Shown here: in pieces, positions 9,450-18,616 of the stretch
Position numbering within the stretch: the stretch's first letter is position 1
Layout: each line of letters starts with the position of its first letter
Source: PFL25 sp046260155
GTDB lineage: Bacteria; Chloroflexota; Anaerolineae; Anaerolineales; UBA4823
Assembly (NCBI GenBank): GCA_046260155.1
Contig: JBJYXV010000013.1
Location: forward strand, 12,516-76,515
Length of the DNA stretch: 64,000 nucleotides
Direction: 5' to 3'
Notes under the pieces: model-generated
What the model was told of the DNA's origin: nothing
Database searches by the model: none
Seen by the model: only the letters and a program-made list of their open reading frames with translations
Made by a program: the position numbers and the translations under genes

Positions 9450-10475
9450 TCAGAATAATTTCGGCTGGTCTTCTATATTGAATGGGATACCGAGGTGATC
9501 GTATGCAAGGCGAGTCGCAATGCGCCCCTGGGAGCTGCGATCGAGAAAACCGAGCTGCAGCAGGTATGGTTCAACCACGTCCATGATCGTACCAGCTTCT
9601 TCACTGATCGAGGCTGCAATTGTATTTAATCCTACCGGGCCACCATTATATTTATAGATCACGGTTTCAAGAACGCGGCGGTCCATCTCGTCCAACCCCA
9701 TGGAATCGACATTTAACAAGTCTAGAGCCTGCCGGGATATTTGGCGGTTGATCACCCCATCCCCACGCACCTGGGCATAATCCCGGACTCTGCGCAGCAG
9801 CCGTAAAGCTACCCGGGGTGTGCCCCGTCCCCGGGTGGCGATCTCCTCGATGCCTCCCCGTTCAATCTCGACCTCAAACAATCCCGCCGCGCGTTGCACG
9901 ATCTCCTGCATAGCCGGTAATTCGTAAAAGTCAAGCCGGTAAACTGCGCCGAATCGCGCTCGTAGGGGTGCAGTCATTAACGCAAGGCGCGTCGTAGCAC
10001 CTATTACTGTAAAATGAGGAAGTGTGAGGCGGATCGAGCGAGCAGAGGGTCCCTTCCCAATCACGATATCCAGGGCGAAATCCTCCATTGCTGGATAAAG
10101 CACTTCCTCGACGGAGCGGCCTAGGCGGTGGACTTCATCGATGAACAGAATATCTCCTGCCCGCAGGTTCGTAAGTATAGCTGCAAGATCTCCTGGACGT
10201 TCAATTGCGGGGCCTGCACTGACCTTTATGTTGACGTTCATCTCGTTAGAGACGATATGCGCCAGAGTGGTTTTTCCTAGTCCTGGCGGACCATAGAACA
10301 GAATATGGTCAACCGGCTCACCACGTTGCTGCGCTGCCGCGATCAGGATTGCTAGGTTTTCCTTGACCCGCTCCTGCCCGATAAGATCGCCCAGCGTACG
10401 AGGACGCAGCGCATAGTCGAGGCGGTCATCCGGTTTTGATTGATTATCAATGATGCGGTCGTCGGGGTTGCTCAT
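9450..10475 (-). CDS. ruvB: Holliday junction branch migration ATPase RuvB
   Basis: RuvB is the hexameric AAA+ motor that, with RuvA, drives branch migration of Holliday junctions. Visible are Walker A GPPGLGKTTL, Walker B FIDEVHRL, sensor motif GATTRLALMTAPLRARFG, and the C-terminal winged-helix domain with NVDSMGLDEMDRRVLE and SSQGRIATRLAYDHL. The open frame extends 32 codons upstream, but the family begins close to MSNPDDR, so ATG 10475 is chosen (341 residues, the usual length). Seven bases upstream of that ATG is a TATAAT box on the same strand, so the transcript may be leaderless. ruvA and ruvC are not in the window. Confidence 0.97.
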   Translation of the reverse strand: MSNPDDRIIDNQSKPDDRLDYALRPRTLGDLIGQERVKENLAILIAAAQQRGEPVDHILFYGPPGLGKTTLAHIVSNEMNVNIKVSAGPAIERPGDLAAILTNLRAGDILFIDEVHRLGRSVEEVLYPAMEDFALDIVIGKGPSARSIRLTLPHFTVIGATTRLALMTAPLRARFGAVYRLDFYELPAMQEIVQRAAGLFEVEIERGGIEEIATRGRGTPRVALRLLRRVRDYAQVRGDGVINRQISRQALDLLNVDSMGLDEMDRRVLETVIYKYNGGPVGLNTIAASISEEAGTIMDVVEPYLLQLGFLDRSSQGRIATRLAYDHLGIPFNIEDQPKLF

Positions 10476-10482
10476 CTCGCTG

Positions 10483-10488
10483 ATTATA
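10483..10488 (-). promoter_or_regulatory. -10 box of ruvB, probably leaderless start
   Basis: On the minus strand the sequence TATAAT stands 7 bases before the ruvB ATG, which is the normal distance from a -10 box to a transcription start. No ribosome binding site fits between them. A clear -35 box was not found. Confidence 0.5.
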
Positions 10489-10606
10489 ACCCGGATTTGC
10501 AATGCTTCTCGGTACCGTGGAGCATAAGATGATTCCGGGAGCATTACAGCGAAGTACCAGAGCGTGTACACGACACAATTGGAGTAGATAGTGAGAAATT
10601 AACGAC

Positions 10607-10612
10607 TATAAT
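10607..10612 (+). promoter_or_regulatory. Candidate -10 box for upp
   Basis: TATAAT lies 38 bases upstream of the upp ATG in the divergent ruvB-upp gap. A TTGGAG at 10579-10584 is a possible -35 but the 22-base spacing is poor, so the assignment rests on the -10 match and position. Confidence 0.4.
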
Positions 10613-10650
10613 ATTTTCACTCCTACTCCCGTTGTAAATCGAGGTTGACC

Positions 10651-11277
10651 ATGAAAAATGTATTTCCATCCCCTCACCCACTGGTCGCTCATAAATTGGC
10701 TTTGCTGAGAGACAAGGATACGGAACCTAAGAAATTCCGTGAACTGGTCCGGGAGATCGCTGCTCTCCTGACCTATGAAGCCACCAGTGATTTGATGACC
10801 AGACCCATCACCGTGGAGACGCCGTTGGAGACAGCCGATGGGGTTGAGCTCCTGGAAACGATTGGATTAGTACCCATCCTGCGCTCTGGTTTAGGTATGG
10901 TTGAAGGTGTATGGGAGCTCATGCCGAGCGCTGAAGTCTGGCATATCGGTTTATACCGCGACGAGCGCACGCTCAAACCGGTGGAATACTACAACAAGCT
11001 GCCCATCGAGCCAACTGTATCTGTCACATTGATCCTCGATCCCATGCTCGCCACGGGAGGTTCCGCGGTTGCCACGATCGATATCCTGAAAAAATGGGGG
11101 GTGACTAAAATAAAATTCGTCGGTATCCTGGGTGCTCCCGAAGGCATCCAGCTCCTGCATGAGCATCACCCCGAAGTTCCGATTCACCTGGCAGTGATCG
11201 ACAAGCGTCTCAACGAACATGGCTATATTCTGCCTGGATTAGGTGATGCTGGAGATCGTCAGTTTGGCACAGGTTAA
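10651..11277 (+). CDS. upp: Uracil phosphoribosyltransferase
   Basis: UPRT converts uracil and PRPP to UMP in pyrimidine salvage. The PRPP-binding loop LDPMLATGGSA (about residues 128-138) and the C-terminal uracil-binding stretch GLGDAGDRQFGTG are intact, and the 208-residue length is typical. Conserved PILRSGLGMVEG is also present. ATG 10651 is preferred to the TTG two codons earlier because GAGG lies six bases before it. Transcribed divergently from ruvB, with a lipoprotein gene 18 bases downstream. Confidence 0.97.
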   Translation: MKNVFPSPHPLVAHKLALLRDKDTEPKKFRELVREIAALLTYEATSDLMTRPITVETPLETADGVELLETIGLVPILRSGLGMVEGVWELMPSAEVWHIGLYRDERTLKPVEYYNKLPIEPTVSVTLILDPMLATGGSAVATIDILKKWGVTKIKFVGILGAPEGIQLLHEHHPEVPIHLAVIDKRLNEHGYILPGLGDAGDRQFGTG

Positions 11278-11295
11278 GCTGGCTTCGAAATCGAG

Positions 11296-12561
11296 ATGCA
11301 GGGCTGGCAGGGCATTCCATCATTTGTAACCACATCCAGGGCGATCGTCATGATCGCCCTGATGGTCATCCCCTTTTCGGTCGGCTGCAAACCACTCTCC
11401 CCTCCTGAAAACACACCCGTACCTAGTTTTTCGCATCAGATTCCAACAGGCTTGTCCCCAGAGCCTTTATCCCCACTTCGTAATCCACAAACCTCAACCG
11501 GGGATAACAGTCCAGGCGGAGATCTGAACACAGAAATCCCTCCCAGCTCAACTCCGGTAATCGCGGTCACCAGCACAGCAAGCCCAGAAAACGAGATTCT
11601 ACCTTTTGTGCCTGTTATTGGCGGTGCCGATAAAATCGCATTCCTCGATCAGAATGAAATTTGGATTGCAAATCTAAATGGCGATCTATTAACCAAAGTC
11701 ACAAATGATGGAGCACCAAAAGGTTCACCACAATGGCATCCAATATCTGGAAGGTTATATTTCACAAGCGGAGCTTGTATTTATTACCTGAATTCCGAGC
11801 AAACCACAATTGATACCTTGGTTTGTTTTGACCAAAACCAGCATCTTGAATCATTCCAAATCTCTCCTGATGGAAATCAAATTGCCATCACCTTGGATGG
11901 GGTACTCTTCGTGCTGCCCTTCGATCCAATTTCTATTTCCCAGGTCCGAACCGCAGATGATCTGGTCGCAATGGGAAACTGCGCGGTTCTTTCCCCATAC
12001 AAGCACCGGCAGTCGATGGTGATCGTCCGGCGGGCATACTGGTCCAGGGATGGCAGGCGAATGGCCATCCTGCGGGAAGCGTATGATCAGGATGAAGAAG
12101 TTGAACTGATCCAAATCCTGGATATTTCACGCTGTACCTCTCCCATACCCCGTCTGGATGAATTTCCTGCCACAAGGTTTGAGATGGAAAATTACTCCCG
12201 GACTCCAATCCTCCAGGATTTTGCCTGGGATGGTAGCGATCTCTTTGCGGTGACAGATTTCAAACGCAACGATGGATTTGGTGATCTGTGGATTTACAGC
12301 TCTTTCTTACACCAGGGATTCAAGGCCAATCCAATCGAAGGAAAATGCTGCTACCGGGACCCGGTTTTCAGTCCGGATGGCAAATACCTTGCTTTTGCAT
12401 ACCAGGATGCTAGTCTTGGGGTAGATAGCCCGGTAGCCCTTTATTACATACCTTACGCTGCCCTGGATAGCAGTTTTGTTTTCCCTCCCCTCCCTCTGCC
12501 AGGGGAATTTTTTAGCGAGCCGCACGCGAAACCCCAACCCGTGTTGCATGCTGCATCATGA
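11296..12561 (+). CDS. Lipoprotein with TolB/WD40-like beta-propeller
   Basis: The first 30 residues form a signal peptide ending in the lipobox FSVGC, with Cys31 as the predicted lipidated residue. A proline/serine/threonine-rich linker (about residues 32-105) follows. The rest consists of propeller blades of TolB or DPP-IV type: KIAFLDQNEIWIANLNGD, GSPQWHPISGRLYFTS, SFQISPDGNQIAIT, PVFSPDGKYLAFAY. Such proteins are surface-anchored and usually bind partners rather than catalyse; function is unknown. The gene is only 18 bases from upp but functionally unrelated to it as far as can be seen. Confidence 0.75.
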   Translation: MQGWQGIPSFVTTSRAIVMIALMVIPFSVGCKPLSPPENTPVPSFSHQIPTGLSPEPLSPLRNPQTSTGDNSPGGDLNTEIPPSSTPVIAVTSTASPENEILPFVPVIGGADKIAFLDQNEIWIANLNGDLLTKVTNDGAPKGSPQWHPISGRLYFTSGACIYYLNSEQTTIDTLVCFDQNQHLESFQISPDGNQIAITLDGVLFVLPFDPISISQVRTADDLVAMGNCAVLSPYKHRQSMVIVRRAYWSRDGRRMAILREAYDQDEEVELIQILDISRCTSPIPRLDEFPATRFEMENYSRTPILQDFAWDGSDLFAVTDFKRNDGFGDLWIYSSFLHQGFKANPIEGKCCYRDPVFSPDGKYLAFAYQDASLGVDSPVALYYIPYAALDSSFVFPPLPLPGEFFSEPHAKPQPVLHAAS

Positions 12562-12617
12562 ATATTCTCCATTCCTCGATGCTTGCTGTGCACTTAATTG
12601 CTGGCAGATCATTTCGA

Positions 12618-12623
12618 TATAAT
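12618..12623 (+). promoter_or_regulatory. -10 box before AlkZ-related gene, possibly leaderless
   Basis: TATAAT ends 8 bases before ATG 12632 and no ribosome binding site is visible between them, which fits a leaderless transcript. The -35 region is not clear. Confidence 0.45.
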
Positions 12624-12631
12624 TATCCCGC

Positions 12632-13489
12632 ATGAGAAAATTAACCCAAAACAAAATAAATACCTACCGGCGGGATACTTACCGGATTTCAATGAAGAAT
12701 CGGGTTAGGACACGTGAAGAGGCGATCCAATTTGCGAACCAGCGCGGTTTTATCTTTTTTTGGCCCATCAAAGATACCGTCCTTCCAAGTTTGTGGGTGG
12801 CAGTCGCGGGTGACCGGCCTGTGGCAGAGGCCCATGACGATCCCGGTCACGTCTCCTGGGGATGGAAAGATAGCTTGCTTGGTGCTCATCAATGGTATTA
12901 TGCGAAAGTCCTGCGCAAGAAATCCACCATCATTTCCATCGAAGTAGCACCGTATTTTTATGCCCTCTCGGAAAATTATGGTGCCCCTGAGGAAGACTAC
13001 CTGGTTCAATATATGCAGGGCCGTTTAACCCGTGAAGCCAGGGCGGTTTACGAGGCATTACTTACTGAAGGACCATTAGATACAATCACTCTACGTCGTA
13101 AATCTCGTCTTTCGAGCCGGGATAATGAATCTCGGTTCAACCGTGCCCTGGCAGATTTGCAGGCAGATTTCAAGATCATCCCCGTGGGTACCAGTCAGGC
13201 AGGTGGATGGCGTTATTCCTTTGTTTACGATTTAGTCCACCGTCATTTTCCTGAACTTCTAATTCAGGCCAGGTCCATCAAAGAAAGTGATGCTCGTCTG
13301 AAAATTGCTGAGCTGTACCTGCTTTCAGTAGGAGCAGCCACACGCCGTGATTTTCAAAAACTCTTTCATTGGTCGCCAAAGCAGCTGCAAGCGGTTTTGG
13401 ATGAATTAGCATGCTCCGGTAATATTCACCGCCAGATGCAGATCAAAGACAACCCGGATGAATGGATCGCCTTGAATCAGGTGCTGTGA
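12632..13489 (+). CDS. AlkZ-related winged-helix protein
   Basis: The 285-residue protein matches the AlkZ-related group of HTH_42 proteins: RVRTREEAIQFANQRGFIFFWPIKD near residues 23-47, then LPSLWVAVAGDRPVAEAHDDPGHVSWGWKDSLLG, a YYAKVLRKK segment, and winged-helix-like segments after residue 130. AlkZ/YcaQ enzymes are DNA glycosylases that unhook interstrand crosslinks; the AlkZ-related subgroup has no confirmed activity, and I could not identify the AlkZ QxQ catalytic motif here. The longer start at 12632 is kept because a -10 box is placed suitably for it; Met21 is an alternative. Confidence 0.75.
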   Translation: MRKLTQNKINTYRRDTYRISMKNRVRTREEAIQFANQRGFIFFWPIKDTVLPSLWVAVAGDRPVAEAHDDPGHVSWGWKDSLLGAHQWYYAKVLRKKSTIISIEVAPYFYALSENYGAPEEDYLVQYMQGRLTREARAVYEALLTEGPLDTITLRRKSRLSSRDNESRFNRALADLQADFKIIPVGTSQAGGWRYSFVYDLVHRHFPELLIQARSIKESDARLKIAELYLLSVGAATRRDFQKLFHWSPKQLQAVLDELACSGNIHRQMQIKDNPDEWIALNQVL

Positions 13490-13783
13490 ATTATGTTTTT
13501 TTAGCATATATTCTTTCTTAAGAGGTTAACGGAACATTCGCAATTGGAATGCTGCCGTCCCGTGGGCGAGCATGATATTGTATAATCATCATATGATCCA
13601 AGGAATCATCATTGGCATCCCTGAGATACCGAAAATCGTAAACACACCATTAATTTCTGATCAATTTTCCCTATCCAACCTTCCATACCTGTCCAAACAC
13701 AAACGTTTCCCGCTTCCAGAAATTGCACGCTCAAACCGGGTTCACCTTGACATGACTATCTCAATTCCCTGGAGAATTATGAA

Positions 13784-14839
13784 ATGCTGAGCAACAAATT
13801 CGATCATTCGAAGATCAACACCATCGAACGGCACATCCTCACTGAACAGCAAAGCCACCCGGAAGCTACAGGAACGCTCACTTCTTTACTTTACGATATC
13901 GCCCTTGCTGGAAAAGTCATCGCCAGCCAAACCACCAGGGGCGGTCTGGCCGAAATCCTGGGAAAAACCGGTGAAACCAATATCCAGGGTGAAGAGGTAA
14001 TGAAGCTCGATGAACTGGCAGATCGAATGATTTATCGTCTGAACGATCACACGGGTCGTCTGGCGGTCATGGCCTCGGAGGAGCAGGAGGATATCCTCCA
14101 GGTTTCACCCCATTATCCAACCGGAAAATATGTGCTGCTTTATGATCCCTTGGATGGCTCATCAAATATTGATTACAACGTCAGCATCGGGACGATCTTC
14201 GGCATCTACAAACGCAAGAGCGAGAGCGGACCGGGTACCCTGGATGATTGCTTACAAAAAGGTCGCCAATTGATCGTCGCTGGCTACCTGGTGTACGGCG
14301 CCAGCACAATGCTGGTTTATACCTCGGGTATGGGGGTTCATGGATTTACATTAGATCCGGTGGTCGGGGAATTCCTGCTGACCCACCCCAATATCCGTAT
14401 TCCAGAAACCCCCAAATATTACAGTGTTAACCAGGGATACGAGAAATACTGGAGTGATGGTGTGCAACGCTTTACCAGGTACCTGCAGGGAAATGAACCC
14501 GACAGTGAAGGGAACTTTCGCCAGGGCTTATCTATGCGTTACATTGGATCAATGGTAGCAGATTTTCACCGCAACCTCCTGGGAGGAGGTATTTATTACT
14601 ACCCGGCTGATTCGAAAGATCCCAGGTATACGGCAGGTAAGCTGCGCTTGTGTTATGAGGGTGCTCCGCTGGCATTCATCACCGAACAGGCAGGGGGCAG
14701 CAGCTCAAATGGGAGTCAAAACCTGCTCGATCTCACTCCATCTGCTTTGCATCAGCGCACACCATTGTTTATGGGGAATCGTGAGTTGGTAGAAAAAGCC
14801 GAAGAATTTATCCGCATCCATGACTCAATGGAGAAATAA
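13784..14839 (+). CDS. fbp: Fructose-1,6-bisphosphatase class I
   Basis: Hydrolyses fructose-1,6-bisphosphate to fructose-6-phosphate in gluconeogenesis. The metal and phosphate site reads VLLYDPLDGSSNID near residues 118-131, preceded by ASEEQED. Substrate-binding RYIGSMVADFHRNLLGGGIYYYP and the C-terminal KLRLCYEGAPLAFITEQAGG are intact. At 351 residues it is full length. GGAG nine bases before ATG 13784 supports the start. The next gene begins immediately after the stop, so the two are probably translated from one message. Confidence 0.96.
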   Translation: MLSNKFDHSKINTIERHILTEQQSHPEATGTLTSLLYDIALAGKVIASQTTRGGLAEILGKTGETNIQGEEVMKLDELADRMIYRLNDHTGRLAVMASEEQEDILQVSPHYPTGKYVLLYDPLDGSSNIDYNVSIGTIFGIYKRKSESGPGTLDDCLQKGRQLIVAGYLVYGASTMLVYTSGMGVHGFTLDPVVGEFLLTHPNIRIPETPKYYSVNQGYEKYWSDGVQRFTRYLQGNEPDSEGNFRQGLSMRYIGSMVADFHRNLLGGGIYYYPADSKDPRYTAGKLRLCYEGAPLAFITEQAGGSSSNGSQNLLDLTPSALHQRTPLFMGNRELVEKAEEFIRIHDSMEK

Positions 14840-15775
14840 ATGATCGAAGTTGCAATCTTCTTGGAAGGCCAGAACGGATTAAATTGGCCCCGTTGGCAGC
14901 GAATTGCCAAGACAGTGGAATCCCTGGGTTTTGTTGGGCTTTTCAGGTCAGATCACTTTATAAATATGAATCCACCAGATAAAGACTCGTTGGAGTTATG
15001 GATTTCGTTGACTTGGTTGGCCAGCCATACGGACCGTATAGAATTTGGCCCTCTGGTTTCACCCGTTTCCTTCCGGAATCCGGTATTTACCGCCCGCATG
15101 GCAGCAGCTGTGGATGATCTATCCGGTGGCAGGTTGGTTTTAGGATTGGGCGCTGGCTGGCAGGAACGTGAACACAACAATTATGGATTTGACCTGCTGG
15201 AGATCAACGAACGTTTCAAGCGCTTTGAAGAAGGGCTGCAGGTAATTAATCTCCTGCTCGAAAATGATAGGCCCAGTGATTTTAATGGCCAGTATTTCCA
15301 ATTAAATGGTGGCATACTTCTACCGCGCCCACAACGCACAGCAGGACCACCGATAATGATCGGCGGCAATGGGCGCAAACACACTTTACCTCTGGCTGCA
15401 CGATTTGCCTCAGAATGGAATGCGCTGATGGTTACACCAGAGGAGTTCACCCCGCTCAATAGACACCTGGATGAATTGCTGGATGCACAGAACCGGGCAC
15501 CATCAGAGGTGAAGCGATCAGCGATGGTGGGTTGCATCCTCGGTAGCGATGAAAAGCAGTTGTTGGAGCGCGTAGCCGCCCGGACCAAGGGGGAACGGAG
15601 TGCAGATGATCTGCGCAAGCGAGGGTTGGTCGTTGGCACTCCAGACCAGATGGCAGAGCAGTTAAACCGTCTCTCTCAGGCTGGCGTCCAGCGTGTCATG
15701 CTGCAGTGGATTGACCTGGACGACATCGAAGGCTTGGAAATCATTGCTTCGGAGGTGGTTCCACAACTTATTTGA
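14840..15775 (+). CDS. LLM-class (luciferase-like, probably F420-dependent) oxidoreductase
   Basis: A 311-residue TIM-barrel flavin or F420 oxidoreductase of the bacterial luciferase superfamily. It shows GFVGLFRSDHF near the N terminus, GPLVSPVSFRNPVFTARMAA, the signature GRLVLGLGAGWQEREHNNYG, and the PPIMIGGNGRK strand typical of the F420-type subgroup. The substrate is unknown. Its ATG abuts the fbp stop codon, implying translational coupling, although no metabolic connection with fbp is evident. Confidence 0.88.
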   Translation: MIEVAIFLEGQNGLNWPRWQRIAKTVESLGFVGLFRSDHFINMNPPDKDSLELWISLTWLASHTDRIEFGPLVSPVSFRNPVFTARMAAAVDDLSGGRLVLGLGAGWQEREHNNYGFDLLEINERFKRFEEGLQVINLLLENDRPSDFNGQYFQLNGGILLPRPQRTAGPPIMIGGNGRKHTLPLAARFASEWNALMVTPEEFTPLNRHLDELLDAQNRAPSEVKRSAMVGCILGSDEKQLLERVAARTKGERSADDLRKRGLVVGTPDQMAEQLNRLSQAGVQRVMLQWIDLDDIEGLEIIASEVVPQLI

Positions 15776-15829
15776 TGATTTGATATCCGGTTTGTCGCTG
15801 TGAATCAGAAATTCAAGTAAAATTTAATC

Positions 15830-16495
15830 ATGGCCTACGAACGCTACAGATTGATACTCGTAATAACTATCTTGCTGGGTGTTGGCCTGGCATGTGAATC
15901 TTTTTCCGCACTGCGCAATGATTACACGCAAGTGCGGTCCACAGCCGAATCAATCGCTACCCAGGCCGATAAAATCATCACCCAGGCAAAGGGGTTAGCC
16001 ACTGCGATCAGCGAGGATGATGTACTGGCAACTGTAAAATCTATCGCCACCCAGCAAGGACCCGGTTTAATGATCACCGGCCAGACCCTGGCAACCCAGG
16101 CCGCAGAAGATGGTTATTTACAAACTGTCGAAGCCCTGGTTACACAGGGTCCCCGTGATTTAGTCCCAACCTTTCAGGCAGTCGCTACCCAATACCTATT
16201 CCCTGCTCCGCCCCCGGATGATATTCCCATCATCTCCGAGGGAGAGGTGAGCAGCTTGTTCACCAATCAGGCTACTATCTCGTATTATGTCAATCTGCCG
16301 TTATCCTCCGTAATTAATTACTACCGGGATTTAATGCCGGATGATGGTTGGACGGATGTATCTGATGAAAGTGCGATCCGGGATGTAGCTGCTGTATTGA
16401 AATTCTTCAAACCTGATCGCGTTGCTTCAGTTACACTGACCACCAATCCCCTCAACCAGCAGACCATCGTATTAATCACGATCACCAACCAATAA
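15830..16495 (+). CDS. Lipoprotein of unknown function
   Basis: The N terminus is a short signal peptide ending in VGLAC (Cys22), a lipobox. Residues 30-125 contain four loosely repeated helices with the spacing A-x2-I/L-A/V-T-Q (SIATQADKI, SIATQQGPG, TLATQAAED, ALVTQGPRD, AVATQYLF), probably a coiled or helical stalk. The C-terminal 80 residues look like a small alpha/beta domain (INYYRDLMPDDGWT, VTLTTNPLNQQTIVLITI). No family is recognised. A TAAAAT box ends six bases before the ATG. Confidence 0.7.
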   Translation: MAYERYRLILVITILLGVGLACESFSALRNDYTQVRSTAESIATQADKIITQAKGLATAISEDDVLATVKSIATQQGPGLMITGQTLATQAAEDGYLQTVEALVTQGPRDLVPTFQAVATQYLFPAPPPDDIPIISEGEVSSLFTNQATISYYVNLPLSSVINYYRDLMPDDGWTDVSDESAIRDVAAVLKFFKPDRVASVTLTTNPLNQQTIVLITITNQ

Positions 16496-16499
16496 TCCA

Positions 16500-18605
16500 A
16501 TGAACCTGTCAGAATTCTTCAACCCGCGCACTGTTGCTGTTATTGGCGCTTCCACTGACCCTGAGAAATTAGGATATGCTGTCCTGAACAACCTGGTTTC
16601 AGGTGGTTTCACGCAAAAAGGCACAGCCTACCCCGTAAATCCTAAAGCCAAAGAAATCCTGGGATTATCAGCTTATCCATCAGTACTGGAAATCCCAGAT
16701 GCAGTTGATTTAGCCGTGATCGTGATCCCGTACCGGTTCGTCCCCGAAGCGCTGACCACCTGCGGTGAGAAAAAAATCCCGGCTGTGGTTGTGATCAGTG
16801 CCGGATTTCGAGAAGCAGGACGAGAAGGCCTGGAACGGGAATTTGAACTGATCGACATTGCCAGGCAATATGGCATCCGTTTGATTGGTCCTAATTGTCT
16901 GGGGGTGATTGACACTTTCACCCCGCTTAATGCTTCATTTTCCGCAGGTACCCCCAAGCGGGGTCCCATGGCATTCATGTCCCAATCCGGTGCATTGGGT
17001 ACCGCAGTTTTGGACATATCCCTGGCAGGTCACCTGGGATTATCGAAATTCGTCAGCCTGGGAAATAAAGCAGACGTGGATGAGATTGATTTATTGAACG
17101 CTTGGGAAGATGATATCGACACCAAGGTGATCATGATTTACAGTGAAGGCATGAACAATGGGCAGGAATTCATCAAGACAGCCCGTAGAATTTCTCCACA
17201 CAAACCCATCGTCGCGATCAAGTCTGGTGTGACCCAATCCGGATCACGGGCTGTATCTTCTCATACCGGGTCACTTGCTGGTTCTGAGCAGGCATATCAA
17301 GCCGCATTTCGCCAGGCAGGGGTCTTGCGCGCTCAATCGATGCAATCTTTATTTGATATCGCCAAGGCGCTCGGTTACCAGCCACCTTTAAGTGGAAATA
17401 GGATTGCCATCATCACCAACGCGGGGGGACCCGGCATCCTGGCTACAGATTCACTGGAACGCTCTGGATTATCCCTGGCGCGCTTCAAAAATGAGACCAT
17501 CTCAACCCTGGGACAATACCTGCCGGATGCAGCCAGTGCTGCAAATCCAGTAGATGTGCTTGGGGACGCACGCGCAGATCGCTATAAATTAGCCCTTGAA
17601 ACCGTCAGCGCCGATCCACACGTGGACGGCCTCATGGTTGTATTAACCCCGCAAGCGATGACTGAAATCGAAGCCACTGCAGATGCTATCGGTGAGGTGG
17701 CGAACACGATCGACAAACCAGTGATCACCTGTTTTATGGGCGAAGCGATGGTCCAACCTGGCATTGAACGGCTTGAGGGATATGGTATCCCGAATTACCC
17801 TTTCCCAGAGCGAGCTGCCCAGGCCTTTAAAGCGATGTCTGAATACCGGCAGATTCAATCTCGCCCGGTTCCGGAATACGCACATTTCGATGTGGATAAA
17901 GAAGCCGTGCAGGAGGTGTTTGAAACAGTCCGGGGGCAGGACCGCCTCGCGATTGGCGATTCAGAAGCAAGAAAGATTTTGCAGGCTTATGGATTGAAAA
18001 TCCCTGCTTCTGAGCTGGCAGCCACGCCGGAGGAAGCCGTCATTACAGCCAGCCAGATTGGCTACCCGGTGGTCCTGAAAATCGCTTCCCCTGATATCCT
18101 GCACAAAACCGATGTGGGCGGCGTGAAGGTCGGGCTCAGTAACGCTGAGCAGGTACGGGATGCATTTGAATTGATGATCTACCGCGCCCAGAGATATCTT
18201 CCCCAGGCCCACCTGTGGGGGTGCCTCGTCCAACAAATGGTGCCTTCTGGTGGTCTCGAAGTACTTGTTGGCATGAATCGTGACCCGCAGTTTGGACCGC
18301 TGGTGACATTTGGCCTGGGTGGGATTTATGTTGAAATACTCAAAGATGTCACTTTTCGCATCGCGCCTTTCCCCGTCCAATCGGCAAAAAATATGCTCGA
18401 GGAGATTCGCGCCAGGGCTCTGCTGGATGGGGTGCGGGGGAACCCTCCAGTCGACAAGGCTGCCATCGTTGACAACTTGTTGCGGATCGGTCAATTGGTC
18501 CAGGATTTTCCAGAGATTGTAGAACTGGACATTAACCCACTGATGGTGTACCCGCAGGGTATGGGTTCCATCGCCATCGATATGCGCTTGGTCTTGAGTC
18601 AGTAA
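16500..18605 (+). CDS. ADP-forming acyl/acetyl-CoA synthetase, fused alpha-beta
   Basis: Interconverts acyl-CoA, ADP and phosphate with the free acid, CoA and ATP, giving substrate-level ATP from acetyl-CoA or related thioesters. The order is CoA-binding Rossmann domain (residues 1-130, VAVIGASTDPEKLGYAVLN), flavodoxin-like ligase domains with the phosphohistidine in SSHTGSLAGSE (His255), and a C-terminal ATP-grasp domain (about 480-700, GYPVVLKIASPDILHKTDVGGVKVG). The 701-residue alpha-beta fusion is the usual bacterial and archaeal ACD layout. The acyl specificity cannot be read. It is followed at 11 bases by a DRTGG P-loop protein, a frequent partner. Confidence 0.93.
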   Translation: MNLSEFFNPRTVAVIGASTDPEKLGYAVLNNLVSGGFTQKGTAYPVNPKAKEILGLSAYPSVLEIPDAVDLAVIVIPYRFVPEALTTCGEKKIPAVVVISAGFREAGREGLEREFELIDIARQYGIRLIGPNCLGVIDTFTPLNASFSAGTPKRGPMAFMSQSGALGTAVLDISLAGHLGLSKFVSLGNKADVDEIDLLNAWEDDIDTKVIMIYSEGMNNGQEFIKTARRISPHKPIVAIKSGVTQSGSRAVSSHTGSLAGSEQAYQAAFRQAGVLRAQSMQSLFDIAKALGYQPPLSGNRIAIITNAGGPGILATDSLERSGLSLARFKNETISTLGQYLPDAASAANPVDVLGDARADRYKLALETVSADPHVDGLMVVLTPQAMTEIEATADAIGEVANTIDKPVITCFMGEAMVQPGIERLEGYGIPNYPFPERAAQAFKAMSEYRQIQSRPVPEYAHFDVDKEAVQEVFETVRGQDRLAIGDSEARKILQAYGLKIPASELAATPEEAVITASQIGYPVVLKIASPDILHKTDVGGVKVGLSNAEQVRDAFELMIYRAQRYLPQAHLWGCLVQQMVPSGGLEVLVGMNRDPQFGPLVTFGLGGIYVEILKDVTFRIAPFPVQSAKNMLEEIRARALLDGVRGNPPVDKAAIVDNLLRIGQLVQDFPEIVELDINPLMVYPQGMGSIAIDMRLVLSQ

Positions 18606-18616
18606 GGAGAAAATCT

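Noticed and set aside
13572..13790. 72-residue open frame before fbp
   Set aside because: It overlaps the fbp ribosome binding site and start, has an unlikely composition, and no signal of its own; more likely fbp leader sequence.
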